A stretch of 64,000 nucleotides of DNA from Bacteroidaceae bacterium (GCA_017448825.1 JAFSKR010000029.1:1-64000); one strand, 5' to 3'. Numbered from the stretch's first letter, positions 1-9,255 are shown. Numbers and translations are program-made. The notes: generated from the sequence alone by a model not told the origin.

Positions 1-2321
1 CCTTGGAGGTCGTAGGTCTGTCCGCTTTGTTGCGACACCGTCGCAACAAAGGAGACCCCAGTGGCTTCGCTGCTGTAAGTGAGGGCAAAGCGGGTGGTTG
101 TCTCTCCTGCCTGGGTGGTGAAGGTGTAAGGTTCGGTGGCAAGTTGGGTGATGCCTGTCTCGTAGTCGATGAGCATCACCTTGCCGTCCAAGTCGGGATA
201 GTCGGTCTTGAAGTTGGCTTGCAGCGTGTAAGTGCCCGCTGTGGGGAACTTGGCACCCACGCTGACTTCATCCCCTTCAGTGAAAGGCTGTTCGCTGATG
301 GCATAGTGGGTCTGGTCGTCTCCTATGATATATAATAATGTAGAGGTGCCTGTCAGGTCGGGGAACTTGGTGGCATCGCAAGCCGCCTCGTAGCCAGTGG
401 TAGCATCGGGGTTGCCCACCAGACGGGTGCGGTCGAGTTGGATGCCATCGGCATTCTGCAACACGAGGTTGATGACACGGCGGTTCTCCATCGTGCCCAC
501 AGGTGGACGGGGTGCGGCTGCACGGCGGCGACCGATTTGACGGGGTGCGGAGGAGGACTCACGTGAAAGGTCGGGCTCGCCCATCAGTTCGCCCATGAAG
601 TCCTCATACTCATTGACGGTGGCAAAACGTCCGTATTCAGGGAAGTTCAGTGCATCGTGACCCAAAGGTCGCTGCACGAAGAAACCTTGAAAAGGCGAAA
701 GGATGTAGTCGTCATCGATTGGGCTGAAGGTCTTGTACCCCATGTTGTAGTTTCCTTGACTGTAGTCCGATTCCAAAGTTTTTTCCCATACCACGAAAGG
801 TATGGAGGGTTCGAAGTATTTGGTGCTGTAGAAACAGGGATAGGGGTTGCCGATGAAGTTCCAAGAACGGTTGCTTTCAGCCGAGGCAATGTATTGCTGC
901 AAGGGAATCGTGACATCTTCAGTGGTGAAGAGGCGGTTCTTGTTGGCATTGTTGATGGCAGGAAACTCGATGGCTGCCGATGGGTCCACTAAATCGTTCC
1001 ATCCGCAAGAGAAGATGAAGCCCTCGCCTGCATGTAGAATGTCATTGGTGGTCTGCTTCACCCACACATCGTTGAATTGGGCATCGGCTCGCATCTGCCC
1101 GGAGTGCTTGTAAATCACCCACTGGAGGTTGTTGCCTCCTTCGGTCACACGCACGTCGCTCAATCGGCAGTCGAAGGGCAGGGAGGTGAATATCCATTGG
1201 ACGGATGCTGCGAATGGTGAGTAGGTGGCTTTGTCGAACCGCAGGGTGGTCTTCACCTGGTCGGCGCGCATGGAGGTCTCGGTGTAGAATGACGGATGAG
1301 ACTGGTCGATGACGTTGGCATGAACCGTACCTGCGGTCTGAACGCGGATGTTGTTCTCCCATGCATCTTGCTCCAAGTTGAAGGTGCCGTAGGAATGTGT
1401 ACCGTCATAGAAGGAGGCATGGCCAGCATAATAGACCTTCTGCTCGTTGTCGATACTGACGGCGATGGTGAGGTCGGGCTTGTTGGTGAAGGGTGCGTTG
1501 AGAAGCGAATAGTCGGCGCCCACACGGATGCTGGTGGGCTGTGGCTGCTCAAACGCTTGGAGAGAGGGGAAATGGTTCCACCCGGGGAAGAGTTCGTATT
1601 GGGTGAAAGCGGGATAATTCAACTGGTGGTCACGCATCTTCAGCGTGAGATAGGGCATCTGGTCGTAGGGCCATTCGTTATCTCGAATGGTAAAGTTTCT
1701 GTCGGTATTGTAGCCATAGAGACCATAGGCATCCGATGTCCACTTGACGGAAAGGTAAGGACTCTCATCTTCATAATGCACCTCGCCCATGATGATTTTC
1801 TCGATGGCGAGCCGCTTGTTGTCGATGTCGGTGTTGTCATAGACATACCAGTTAGCCGTGCCGCTGGCTCCGTTGGATTCGCCATCGATGCCACCGTTCT
1901 GTCCCCACCTAAACCCCTCATAGAGGTCGTTGATGTTGTTATACCACTGAAGAGACTCAGGGTTTATCACTTTGTAAGTGGGTGTGGGACCGATAGCGGG
2001 AGGCACAAGACCGAGGCAGGTAACCTCCTTGAGGTTGGCACAGAAAGTGAAAGCCCCTTGGGCACTCACCAAAGTGGTGGGGAGAGTCACCTTTTGTAGG
2101 TTGGTACAGCCCGAGAAGGCATCTGGTGCGAGGACTTCCACTCCTTCGGGAATGGTGACTTCGACCAAGTCGGTTCGTATCTGAAACGCGTACTTGGGAA
2201 TGATTTTTGTTCCAGCCGGTAACTGCTCAGGCGTGATGCCCTCGTAGTCAATCTGGCTCTGTGCCCATGCAGTGGACACCCAGCCGGTCAACAGCAACAA
2301 AAGTAAGGTATTTTTTCTCAT
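1..2321 (-). CDS. BspA-like leucine-rich-repeat surface protein (C-terminus beyond window)
   Basis: Probable secreted or cell-surface protein. It starts at the ATG at 2321-2319, followed by a clear signal peptide (MRKNTLLLLLLTGWVSTAWA). Residues about 30-105 hold BspA/LRR_5-type repeats (IPEGVEVLAPDAFSGCTNL, then LPTTL..AQGAFTFCANLKEV). The remaining 660 or more residues are a long beta-rich region including WNFIGNPYP, a motif common in Bacteroidetes secreted proteins. The frame is open to the window edge, so about 773 codons are seen and no stop. A C-terminal sorting domain, if present, lies outside. The leader is long and carries a homopolymer tract. Family assignment rests on the repeats; ligand and role are unknown. 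Confidence 0.8.
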   Translation of the reverse strand, partial: MRKNTLLLLLLTGWVSTAWAQSQIDYEGITPEQLPAGTKIIPKYAFQIRTDLVEVTIPEGVEVLAPDAFSGCTNLQKVTLPTTLVSAQGAFTFCANLKEVTCLGLVPPAIGPTPTYKVINPESLQWYNNINDLYEGFRWGQNGGIDGESNGASGTANWYVYDNTDIDNKRLAIEKIIMGEVHYEDESPYLSVKWTSDAYGLYGYNTDRNFTIRDNEWPYDQMPYLTLKMRDHQLNYPAFTQYELFPGWNHFPSLQAFEQPQPTSIRVGADYSLLNAPFTNKPDLTIAVSIDNEQKVYYAGHASFYDGTHSYGTFNLEQDAWENNIRVQTAGTVHANVIDQSHPSFYTETSMRADQVKTTLRFDKATYSPFAASVQWIFTSLPFDCRLSDVRVTEGGNNLQWVIYKHSGQMRADAQFNDVWVKQTTNDILHAGEGFIFSCGWNDLVDPSAAIEFPAINNANKNRLFTTEDVTIPLQQYIASAESNRSWNFIGNPYPCFYSTKYFEPSIPFVVWEKTLESDYSQGNYNMGYKTFSPIDDDYILSPFQGFFVQRPLGHDALNFPEYGRFATVNEYEDFMGELMGEPDLSRESSSAPRQIGRRRAAAPRPPVGTMENRRVINLVLQNADGIQLDRTRLVGNPDATTGYEAACDATKFPDLTGTSTLLYIIGDDQTHYAISEQPFTEGDEVSVGAKFPTAGTYTLQANFKTDYPDLDGKVMLIDYETGITQLATEPYTFTTQAGETTTRFALTYSSEATGVSFVATVSQQSGQTYDLQ

Positions 2322-2437
2322 AAATGTATAGTTTTTGAATGATATAGTTTAGTATCTCGTAGGTTTTCGGTCGCATCTCACAGGTCTTTCAATCACCAGT
2401 GTGCGCACGTGCTGTGTCCATCATCTCACAGGCACAA

Positions 2438-2480
2438 AACGGCACGTCCCAAGCTCTCTGTGAACCTGAAACGTGCCGTT
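2438..2480. other. 10-bp inverted repeat in the leader
   Basis: AACGGCACGT at 2438-2447 pairs perfectly with ACGTGCCGTT at 2471-2480 across a 23-base loop. A CTTTTTT run follows on the plus strand, so it could be a terminator in that direction. On the minus strand it would fold in the leader of the BspA-like mRNA. Which role applies is undecided. Confidence 0.5.
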
Positions 2481-2528
2481 CAGCTTTTTTCTCGCATCCT
2501 TGTGCGATAGATGCCCCTACGCAAAAAT

Positions 2529-2539
2529 GGGGGGGGGGG
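2529..2539. repeat. Homopolymer tract of 11 G (11 C on the mRNA strand)
   Basis: Eleven consecutive G residues lie in the leader, about 210 bases upstream of the BspA-like start codon and downstream of the putative promoter. Tracts of this length are prone to slipped-strand length change. Confidence 0.8.
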
Positions 2540-2670
2540 TAAAATCAGACCTTTTCATCAACGATGGTTTATGAGTTTATTGGTTTTTGTTTTTTTGAGT
2601 TTTTAAGTTATTTTAATGTATGATGTTGATCTTGGTTGTGGCATTGGTTTGTTCTTAACCTATGCCGTTC

Positions 2671-2705
2671 CAAAGTTATGACTTTTTTTCAAATCAACCA
2701 ACAAA
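2671..2705 (-). promoter_or_regulatory. Putative promoter of the BspA-like gene
   Basis: On the minus strand TAACTTTG (2678-2671) fits the Bacteroidetes -7 box TAnnTTTG. A TTTG (2705-2702) lies 23 bases upstream, slightly more than the usual 19-21. The predicted leader would be about 340 bases. Confidence 0.5.
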
Positions 2706-2720
2706 AAGAGGCATAAAAAT

Positions 2721-2760
2721 CCCATTTTTTGATGAACTACCCCTTTTTTTTGATGAACTC
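2721..2760. repeat. Two 21-base-phased direct repeats
   Basis: CCC, a run of T, then GATGAACT occurs twice (GATGAACT at 2731-2738 and 2752-2759), 21 bases or two helical turns apart. They sit just upstream of the putative promoter, where an activator could bind. A regulatory role is inferred from position only. Confidence 0.45.
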
Positions 2761-2980
2761 AAGGTAAAAAATTGAGATTGACACTTTCAAAGGCTTATTT
2801 GCCGTACACACAGTTGATGTAAAATCATCGACAGAAGCGGGCTTGTTGCCTGATGCTTACGTTGAACCTACGTTAACAGGCACTTACTTCCACAAAATCG
2901 ACCACGTCGTAGTCGATAGAGAGGTGATGAGCGCATGCATTTTGACACAGCCTCTTTGTGTTTTCTGTAGGGAGGGGTCT

Positions 2981-5041
2981 CTATTTTTCGATGAGGATTC
3001 TGGCATCGACCGCCACGATGTTGTTGCCGTCGGCAAGCAGGGGGTTGATGTCCATTTCTTTGATTTCGGTGGCGAAACGCAGGAGGGTGGAGAGGCGCAC
3101 GATGATTTCGGCGTATTTCTGTTCGTTGATGCCCTGCTGCCCGCGGGTGCCCCGAAGGATTTTGTAACCTCGCAAGGAGCGGATCATGGAGTAGGCCTCG
3201 GCGTAGGAGAGGGGTGCGAGACCTGACTGCACGTCTTTAAGCACCTCGACGAAGATGCCGCCCAGTCCGCACAGCACGACGTGGCCGAAGCGCTGCTCGT
3301 ATTTGGCGCCGATGAAAAGTTCGGTGCCCTTGAGCATTCGCTGCACCATCACGCCCCGTGCGTCGGGCAGCTGCATCATGCGGTCGAACTCGAGCGAGAG
3401 GTGTTCGGGGGTGCGGATGTTGAGGGTCACGCCGCCCACGTCGCTCTTGTGGACGGGGCCGACGACTTTCGCCACGACGGGGTAGCCCACACGGTTGGCG
3501 AAGGCGATGAGGTCGGCTTTCTGTCCGCTCACTTTCTCGGGCACCATCGGGATGCCAGCGCACTCGAGCAACTGGTGGACGAGGGTGGGGGTAAGGTAGC
3601 CGTTGTCTCGGATGCCGCTGATGAGGTCGCGTATCTTGGGCACATCGACGCCGAAGAGTTCAATCTCGGGTGGGGCTGGGGGCGGTGTGTGCATCATCTG
3701 GGAGAGGGCGGTGGCGAGGGTCACTTCGTCGCTGAAATTGACGTGTCCCTTGGCCAGGAACTCTGCCACCTCGGGACCTGCCGTGTGGAGGCTTGGCAGG
3801 ATGGGGAAGATGGGTTTCTTGCACTGTTGTATCTTCTGGTGCAGCACCTCGTAGGCCTCGTAGAGTGTGGTCAGGCCGGGAGTGCCGTAGATGACGGCGA
3901 TGGCATCAATCTCGGGGAAGCGGTTCTCGCAGTAGTCGATGGTGATGCCCAGCTGCTCGGGGGTGCCTGTGGCGAGGATATCGATGGGGTTGGCCACCGA
4001 GGAGCCTGGGAAGAGTTGCGCCTTCAGCTCATCAGCCGTGGTGCCTTCGAGACGGGGCACTTCCAGTCCGCCTTTCGACAGGGCATCGGTGAGCATCACG
4101 CCAGGGCCGCCTGCATGGGTGACGATGGCGAAGCGTCGGCCTGTCAGTGGGGGGAGGGTGAAGATGCAGCCCAGGGTGGTGAGTTCCTCTCGCGAGTGGC
4201 AGCGCACGATGCCTGCCTTGCGGAAGAGGGCCTCGACGGCGGAATCGCTGCTGGCGATGGCTCCCGTGTGGCTGGAGGCTGCTCGGCTGCCGCTCTCTGA
4301 TGAGCCTGCCTTGATGGCGGCGATGCGGCATCCCTTGCGGATGAGGCTTCCAGCATGGAAGAGGAGTTTGTCGGGGTTGGTGATGTTCTCGATGTAGAGC
4401 AGCTTGACGTGGGAGTCGGTCGAGGGGTCGAAGTGCTCGTCCATGTGCTGCAGCACGTCCTCGATGCCGATTTGCTTGCCATTGCCGATGCTCCACACGC
4501 TGTTGAACTGCAAGCCCTTGATGACGGCGCTTTCAAGGATGAAGACGGCCGTGGCTCCCGAGCCGCTGATGAAGTCAACGCCTTTTGGGCTGAGGGCTGG
4601 GATGGGCTGCGTGAAGACGCTGTGGTGGTGGCGCGTCAGGAGGCCGATGCAGTTGGGGCCGATGAGCGAAGCGCCATGCTGTTCGCAGGTGTCGAGGATG
4701 CGCTGCTCCATTTCGGCGCCAGCCTTGGTCTCTTCGCCGAACCCAGCCGAGATGATGATGAAGGCTTTGGTCTGCTTCTCGCTGGCCAGCAGCTCGACGG
4801 TGTCGGGGCAGAGCTTGGCAGGGATGACCAGAATGGCCAGTTCGGTGGGTGGCAGTTCGCTGGCGTTGTGGAACACCTTGATGCCCTGCACCTCGTCTTC
4901 CTTGGGGTTGACGATGCGCAGCGCACCCTCGTAGCCGCCTTGTAGGAGGTTCCTCACGATGGCTCCTCCGGGCTTGTGTACGTTGTTCGACCCTCCGACG
5001 ACGGCAATCGACTGGGGGGACAATAGTTCTCGGTTAATCAT
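2981..5041 (-). CDS. Acetate--CoA ligase (ADP-forming), fused alpha-beta
   Basis: Predicted to interconvert acyl-CoA + ADP + Pi with the acid + CoA + ATP, a cytosolic energy-conserving step in fermenters. The 686-residue protein has an N-terminal CoA-binding fold (SIAVVGGS near residue 11), succinyl-CoA-ligase-like central domains with SSHTGA carrying the likely phosphohistidine, and a C-terminal ATP-grasp domain with the conserved HKSDVGG. I chose the ATG at 5041 because the family begins at MINRELLSP; an in-frame ATG at 5083 would add 14 polar residues. It is the last gene of the nusB cluster. Substrate preference cannot be read from sequence. Confidence 0.85.
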   Translation of the reverse strand: MINRELLSPQSIAVVGGSNNVHKPGGAIVRNLLQGGYEGALRIVNPKEDEVQGIKVFHNASELPPTELAILVIPAKLCPDTVELLASEKQTKAFIIISAGFGEETKAGAEMEQRILDTCEQHGASLIGPNCIGLLTRHHHSVFTQPIPALSPKGVDFISGSGATAVFILESAVIKGLQFNSVWSIGNGKQIGIEDVLQHMDEHFDPSTDSHVKLLYIENITNPDKLLFHAGSLIRKGCRIAAIKAGSSESGSRAASSHTGAIASSDSAVEALFRKAGIVRCHSREELTTLGCIFTLPPLTGRRFAIVTHAGGPGVMLTDALSKGGLEVPRLEGTTADELKAQLFPGSSVANPIDILATGTPEQLGITIDYCENRFPEIDAIAVIYGTPGLTTLYEAYEVLHQKIQQCKKPIFPILPSLHTAGPEVAEFLAKGHVNFSDEVTLATALSQMMHTPPPAPPEIELFGVDVPKIRDLISGIRDNGYLTPTLVHQLLECAGIPMVPEKVSGQKADLIAFANRVGYPVVAKVVGPVHKSDVGGVTLNIRTPEHLSLEFDRMMQLPDARGVMVQRMLKGTELFIGAKYEQRFGHVVLCGLGGIFVEVLKDVQSGLAPLSYAEAYSMIRSLRGYKILRGTRGQQGINEQKYAEIIVRLSTLLRFATEIKEMDINPLLADGNNIVAVDARILIEK

Positions 5042-5131
5042 GGTCGTTGTTTCGGTTTCTTTCCGTTGATGTGTAGATGCCACGCTTGCCTGGCGGCTGC
5101 GTGTTGTCTGCCCCGGATCGGGGAGGAGGGG

Positions 5132-5611
5132 TTAGCCTTTTTTCAGTGGGGCGGCTGCTTTGGGAGCCTCTTCTTCAGCGGCTTCCTCTTCCTGCTTCTG
5201 TGCAGCTTCTTCTTTCACTTCGAAGTCGGTGATGCCGTATTCGACGAGGATGTTGTACCACGCGAGGACTTTGCGCATGTCGCTGACGCGTACACGGTCG
5301 GTGTCGTAGTTGGGCAGCACTTTGGCGAAGAAGTCGATGATGTCGGCTTGGTCGGCCTTCTTGGGGGAGAGGGGAACGACTTTGCTGTCGTAGTGGTTTT
5401 TGATGGACTGGAAGACGGAGGCAAGGCTGACTTCCTTGTCGTCGTCGGTGTAGATGGAGATGTCGCCGAGGGAGACGACGCGGTCGGTTCCGAAGGCTGG
5501 GATGCGCTTCTTCTGTTCGTCAACGGTCTCGACGATGAGGCTCTTGTTGCCTCGTGAGATGAGTTTGTAGAGTCCTGGTTTGCCAGCAATGGCGAGAATT
5601 TTCTTAATCAT
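5132..5611 (-). CDS. DUF5606 domain-containing protein
   Basis: Small conserved Bacteroidetes protein of unknown function, 159 residues. Residues 1-135 form the DUF5606 region (MIKKILAIAGKPGLYKL at the start). The C-terminal 25 residues are a low-complexity Glu/Ala tail ending in Lys-Lys-Gly. It lies between coaE and the acyl-CoA synthetase on the same strand, so co-transcription is likely. There is no signal peptide, so it is probably cytosolic. Function is not known to me. Confidence 0.8.
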   Translation of the reverse strand: MIKKILAIAGKPGLYKLISRGNKSLIVETVDEQKKRIPAFGTDRVVSLGDISIYTDDDKEVSLASVFQSIKNHYDSKVVPLSPKKADQADIIDFFAKVLPNYDTDRVRVSDMRKVLAWYNILVEYGITDFEVKEEAAQKQEEEAAEEEAPKAAAPLKKG

Positions 5612-5689
5612 CTTTTTGTTTGCTATTTGACTATTTACAATTGACTATTTATTATTAACGATTTTCCATTTTTGTATCTTTCGATTCGC

Positions 5690-6268
5690 TCAGCTCTTCA
5701 AGTCGTCTAAAAGTTTGTCGATTTGTGTGTTCAAATCGGTTCGCCCGTCGTTGCGGATGGTGAAGTCGGCACGGCGGCGTTTCTGCCGTTCGTCCATCTG
5801 TTGTGCCATGCGTGCCAGGATTTGTGCCTGGGTGGCATGGTCGCGCCGCATGGCTCGCTGGAGCCGGATGCGCTTGGGGGCATAGACGAGGATGGTCTTA
5901 TCAACGGTATCTTGGAATCCTGACTCGAAGAGCAGGGCGCATTCTTGGGCGACGAGGGGGGCTTGTTGCCGTTCTGCCCACTGGAGGAAGTCTTGGCGCA
6001 CCAGGGGATGGACGATGCTGTTGATGCGAGCGGCGTTCTCGGCATTGGCGAAGAGGAAGCTGGCAATGGCAGGCTTGTTCAGCACATTGTTTATATATGT
6101 GTGCTCGCCGATGAGCCGGGTGAGTCGTTCCCGTATGTCGGGATGTTCTGCCATGAGGCGCTTGGCCTCGTCGTCGCAGTGATAGACGGGGATGCCCCGT
6201 TGTGCGAGCAACTGGCAGATGTAGGACTTTCCGCTGCCAATGCCTCCTGTGATGCCAAGCCGTGTCAT
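5690..6268 (-). CDS. coaE: Dephospho-CoA kinase
   Basis: Catalyses the last step of coenzyme A synthesis, ATP-dependent 3'-phosphorylation of dephospho-CoA, in the cytosol. It has 192 residues, the usual family length. A P-loop (GITGGIGSGKS, residues 5-15) is followed by the CDDEAKRLM segment typical of CoaE. It overlaps the upstream YbbR-like gene by 4 bases (ATGA), a sign of translational coupling. Confidence 0.95.
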   Translation of the reverse strand: MTRLGITGGIGSGKSYICQLLAQRGIPVYHCDDEAKRLMAEHPDIRERLTRLIGEHTYINNVLNKPAIASFLFANAENAARINSIVHPLVRQDFLQWAERQQAPLVAQECALLFESGFQDTVDKTILVYAPKRIRLQRAMRRDHATQAQILARMAQQMDERQKRRRADFTIRNDGRTDLNTQIDKLLDDLKS

Positions 6269-7245
6269 TCTGTTTCTTGTTCTATGACGTATTCGACGTA
6301 TTCGGGCGAGATGCGCAGGTGGCGTATGTGCTCAGGCTTCTGACGCACATGCAGTTTGCACCGTTTGGCATTTGCGTTGGTTTCCTTGTAATCGACCACG
6401 ATGATGAAACCCTCTTCGGTGATGTCGTCGTAGAGCGTGGAACTGACAAGGAAGGTGGCTTTGACCTTGGGCGGGAAGGTGCGCATGATTTTGCTGGTGG
6501 GCATATTCTCGCTGTAGATGGGTACTTCGATGGTCTTGTCGGTGAAGATGTCAACACAGATTTGGGTGTTGATGGAGTCGGGGTCGATTTTGGCTCCGTG
6601 AGGCACTTGTATGGCGAGCCGGCAGTCGAGGGTGTCTTCCAAGTCCTCGAAGGTCACTTTCTCGGTCCTGACGCTGGTGATTTGGTCGTAGATTTGGTCG
6701 GGGGCATACACATCGACGGAGTCGGGTGTGAGGCGGATGCCGCACTGGTATCGTCCCCCAGTGGTCGTGACGTTGCCGTTGAAGATGACGGGGACGCGCT
6801 TGTGCAGCCCGTTGGAGTAGTATGCCTCTATCTTGCTGGGGGTGGTGGAGCTGTAGGTCAGTTCCTTGGGCTTCTTCTTCAGGGCGGCGCGCCGGAAGTT
6901 GTCGGCTGTGATGACGATTCTTCCTGAGGAGCGATTGATGTCCTTGAAGGGGATGGTCAGTTCATGGTCTTCGTTAAGCATGAACTTGTGGTAGAAGGCT
7001 TCCCAGCCGCGACCCGTATAGTTGACGCTGACTTCGGTGGGTATCTCGCTGGTGTAGATGACCCGGCTGGGCACGTCTTCTATCTTCAGCTGGTAGGTGA
7101 TGCTCACCTCGGTGGTCTCTCTGATGGCTTGCATGAACCAAAAGATGATGGACACCAGGAGGAAGACAAGGAACACCAGAAAATTGCGGTCAATCTTGAC
7201 TAACCGCAATCTTCTGAGCAGAACCTTGATGAAGTTGGCATGCAT
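6265..7245 (-). CDS. YbbR-like domain protein
   Basis: Membrane-anchored protein of 326 residues. After about 22 cytoplasmic residues rich in Lys/Arg there is one transmembrane helix (FLVFLVFLLVSIIFWFM), then a long extracytoplasmic beta-rich region of YbbR repeats. In Firmicutes YbbR/CdaR proteins regulate the diadenylate cyclase CdaA. In Bacteroidetes the role is less clear and no cyclase gene is visible here. Its order after yajC and before coaE, with a 4-base overlap into coaE, supports one operon. Confidence 0.8.
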   Translation of the reverse strand: MHANFIKVLLRRLRLVKIDRNFLVFLVFLLVSIIFWFMQAIRETTEVSITYQLKIEDVPSRVIYTSEIPTEVSVNYTGRGWEAFYHKFMLNEDHELTIPFKDINRSSGRIVITADNFRRAALKKKPKELTYSSTTPSKIEAYYSNGLHKRVPVIFNGNVTTTGGRYQCGIRLTPDSVDVYAPDQIYDQITSVRTEKVTFEDLEDTLDCRLAIQVPHGAKIDPDSINTQICVDIFTDKTIEVPIYSENMPTSKIMRTFPPKVKATFLVSSTLYDDITEEGFIIVVDYKETNANAKRCKLHVRQKPEHIRHLRISPEYVEYVIEQETE

Positions 7246-7280
7246 AACGTCGCTACTGCTTGATGGGGTGTCCCGTTGTC

Positions 7281-7604
7281 TTATGCCTGCTGTGGCTGTT
7301 GCTGTGTGCCTTCGGCATAGACGTAGTTGCGGTCAATCTGCACGGTCACGCCCTTGGCGATTTCGATGGTGATGTAGGGCTGCCCTTCGTTGAGTGACTT
7401 CACGGTGCCGTAAACTCCACTGGCTGTGATGACGTGGCTACCGATGGTGAGGCTCTTGCGGAAGTTCTCGATTTCTTTCTGACGCTTGCGCTGTGGCTTG
7501 ATCATGAAGAAATAGACAATGGCGAACATGGCGACAATCATGATAATCATGCTCCAGTCGAATCCGCCTTTTGCAGCACCTGCTGCTTGCATGAAGTTGA
7601 ACAT
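7281..7604 (-). CDS. yajC: Preprotein translocase subunit YajC
   Basis: Accessory subunit of the SecDF-YajC complex that assists Sec-dependent export. The 107-residue protein has one transmembrane helix (MIIMIVAMFAIVYFFMI) followed by the diagnostic KPQRKRQKE basic stretch and a small cytosolic domain with a typical beta-rich turn (GSHVITASGVYGTV). The C-terminus is a Gln-rich tail. It lies between nusB and the YbbR-like gene. Confidence 0.95.
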   Translation of the reverse strand: MFNFMQAAGAAKGGFDWSMIIMIVAMFAIVYFFMIKPQRKRQKEIENFRKSLTIGSHVITASGVYGTVKSLNEGQPYITIEIAKGVTVQIDRNYVYAEGTQQQPQQA

Positions 7605-7646
7605 AGTGGTTTGATTTTATGAGTTTTTGTTTTTGTTTGAGTTTTA

Positions 7647-8576
7647 TTAGTTGGGCTTGGTGAGTTTGTTCTCGTGTTGCAGCATCTTGGCTACGGCGTC
7701 GATGATGCCGTTCACGTAGCTTGAGCTTTTTGGGGTGCTGTACCACTTGGCGATTTCCACATACTCGTTGATGGTGACGGAGATGGGTATCTGTGGGAAA
7801 CTGAGGAGCTCGGCGACGGCTGTCTGCATGATGATGACATCCATGTAGGCGAGGCGGTTGAACTCCCAGTTCTTGACGCACTTGCCGATAAGGGAACGGT
7901 AGTATTCGTCGTTCATGATGGTGCGGCGGAAGAGGCGGACGGCAAATTCGCGGTCTTCGATGTCTTTGTATTCGGGCACGAGTTCCTGGTCGGCACCGTT
8001 CTCTGGATTGAATCGCTTGATGGTCTTCAGCACGAAGGTGTCCACTATCTCGCGGTCGTCGTTCCAGTAAAGGCTTTGCTCTTCGAGGATGTCGTCGATG
8101 CGCTCGTCCTTCATGATGATGTGCTTGTAGATTTGCCGCCACACTTCTCGGTCGTCGGCATAGGTGGCCTTCTCCAGTGCCATATAGTCTTTGTAGAAGT
8201 CGCTTTCGATGATGTCGGCATGGATTTTCTTGATGTAGTCGATGTCGTCGTTCCATGTCTTCTTTTTCGTTTCGACAAACTCCTGCAACTGGTTGTTGGA
8301 CTCCAGTTGCGAGACGAAGCGGTTGTCAACGAAGCGGTGGCTCACTTCCTCGTCGATGTGGGCGACTTTGTTCATCTGCTCCTTGTGTTCCACCTGTGTG
8401 AAGGCGTAACGGGTGATGCTCACCATGAGGAGGAGCATGTAGTTGTACAGGTCGTATGCTTTTGAGAGGCTGAACAGCAGTTCTTTTTCCGCTGTGTTGA
8501 TGTCTTTTCCACTATTCTGATAATACGCGTACATGAGTTGCACGATTTTCAGACGTATGAGAGTTCGGTTAATCAT
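7647..8576 (-). CDS. nusB: Transcription antitermination factor NusB (long Bacteroidetes form)
   Basis: Component of the rRNA transcription antitermination complex with NusE/S10. The 309-residue product is about twice the E. coli length. The C-terminal 140 residues carry the recognisable NusB fold (EFAVRLFRRTI, then LAYMDVIIMQTAVAELL and INEYVEIAKWY). The N-terminal extension is characteristic of Bacteroidetes. It is the first gene of the nusB-yajC-ybbR-coaE-DUF5606-synthetase cluster and is preceded by a promoter-like -7 box. Confidence 0.92.
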   Translation of the reverse strand: MINRTLIRLKIVQLMYAYYQNSGKDINTAEKELLFSLSKAYDLYNYMLLLMVSITRYAFTQVEHKEQMNKVAHIDEEVSHRFVDNRFVSQLESNNQLQEFVETKKKTWNDDIDYIKKIHADIIESDFYKDYMALEKATYADDREVWRQIYKHIIMKDERIDDILEEQSLYWNDDREIVDTFVLKTIKRFNPENGADQELVPEYKDIEDREFAVRLFRRTIMNDEYYRSLIGKCVKNWEFNRLAYMDVIIMQTAVAELLSFPQIPISVTINEYVEIAKWYSTPKSSSYVNGIIDAVAKMLQHENKLTKPN

Positions 8577-8673
8577 AATGCAAAAAACTCTTTTTTTGTG
8601 ATTCTTGGATAATGGTGTGCGGGGCTGTTGCCCGATGTTGCTTTTGCTTTTACGATGATTTGCAAATCGGGTG

Positions 8674-8681
8674 CAAATTTA
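8674..8681 (-). promoter_or_regulatory. -7 box upstream of nusB
   Basis: On the minus strand TAAATTTG fits TAnnTTTG about 100 bases before the nusB start. No good TTTG is found at the -33 position, so support is partial. Confidence 0.4.
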
Positions 8682-8826
8682 GTGATTTTCTTTGAAAACA
8701 TACGCTTTTTTGATGGAATGATTGCTTGAAAACGAAAAAAACGGGCAAAAATCTTGTACAAACGAAAAATAATTGACAATTTTGTAGCAAATTTTCAAAT
8801 AAACTGAATTATAAACAACGCAATTT

Positions 8827-9255
8827 ATGAGTGAAACAGAAAAAGACCTGGTTTTCTCGGAGAGTGTGAAGGCAGGCAAGCGCATCTACTATTTTGATGT
8901 GAAGCAGAGCAGAAACGGTGACAAGTACATTGCCATCACAGAGAGTAAGAAGATTAATGAGGGCACGATGGAGAATCCTCGTTTTGTTTTTGAGAAGCAT
9001 AAACTGTTCCTGTACAAGGAAGACTACGAGAAGTTTGTGGATGCTTTGACGAAGACCCTGGACGTGGCAAAGGGCAATGTCTCGGTGGCTGATGCCCTGG
9101 CTGCACAGGCCGAGGCTCGTGCTGCCAGCGAGATGGCGGCAGAGGCCGTTGCACCTGTTTCGGGAGTGGAGGCATCCGTTGCCGGAGAGCTGGCGGAGGA
9201 CGATGATAAGCCGGAGAAGAAGAGTTTTCTTGACAAGGTGAAAGACATCTTCTAA
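8827..9255 (+). CDS. PUR-alpha-like DNA/RNA-binding protein (DUF3276)
   Basis: Small nucleic-acid-binding protein of 142 residues. Residues 5-80 form a PUR repeat (VKAGKRIYYFDVKQS, then KYIAITESKK and KHKLFLYKEDYEKF), the bacterial PUR domain found across Bacteroidetes. The C-terminal half is a low-complexity Ala/Glu linker ending in a basic KKSFLDKVKDIF helix. It is transcribed divergently from nusB as a single gene, with rplY starting from its own promoter downstream. The cellular target is unknown. Confidence 0.88.
   Translation: MSETEKDLVFSESVKAGKRIYYFDVKQSRNGDKYIAITESKKINEGTMENPRFVFEKHKLFLYKEDYEKFVDALTKTLDVAKGNVSVADALAAQAEARAASEMAAEAVAPVSGVEASVAGELAEDDDKPEKKSFLDKVKDIF

Larger units (their letters stand above)
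2322..2980. other. Long intergenic leader/regulatory region, no gene
   Basis: This 659-base stretch separates the BspA-like gene from the 3' end of the acyl-CoA synthetase gene. It contains a hairpin, an 11-base G run, a promoter-like box and two phased direct repeats, all listed separately. I see no credible coding frame. Bases about 2780-2980 hold no recognisable element. Confidence 0.6.

Noticed and set aside
2843-3226. Plus-strand open frame beginning MLPDAYVEPTLTGTYF
   Set aside because: Most of it lies opposite the acyl-CoA synthetase gene and the short upstream part has no recognisable motif.
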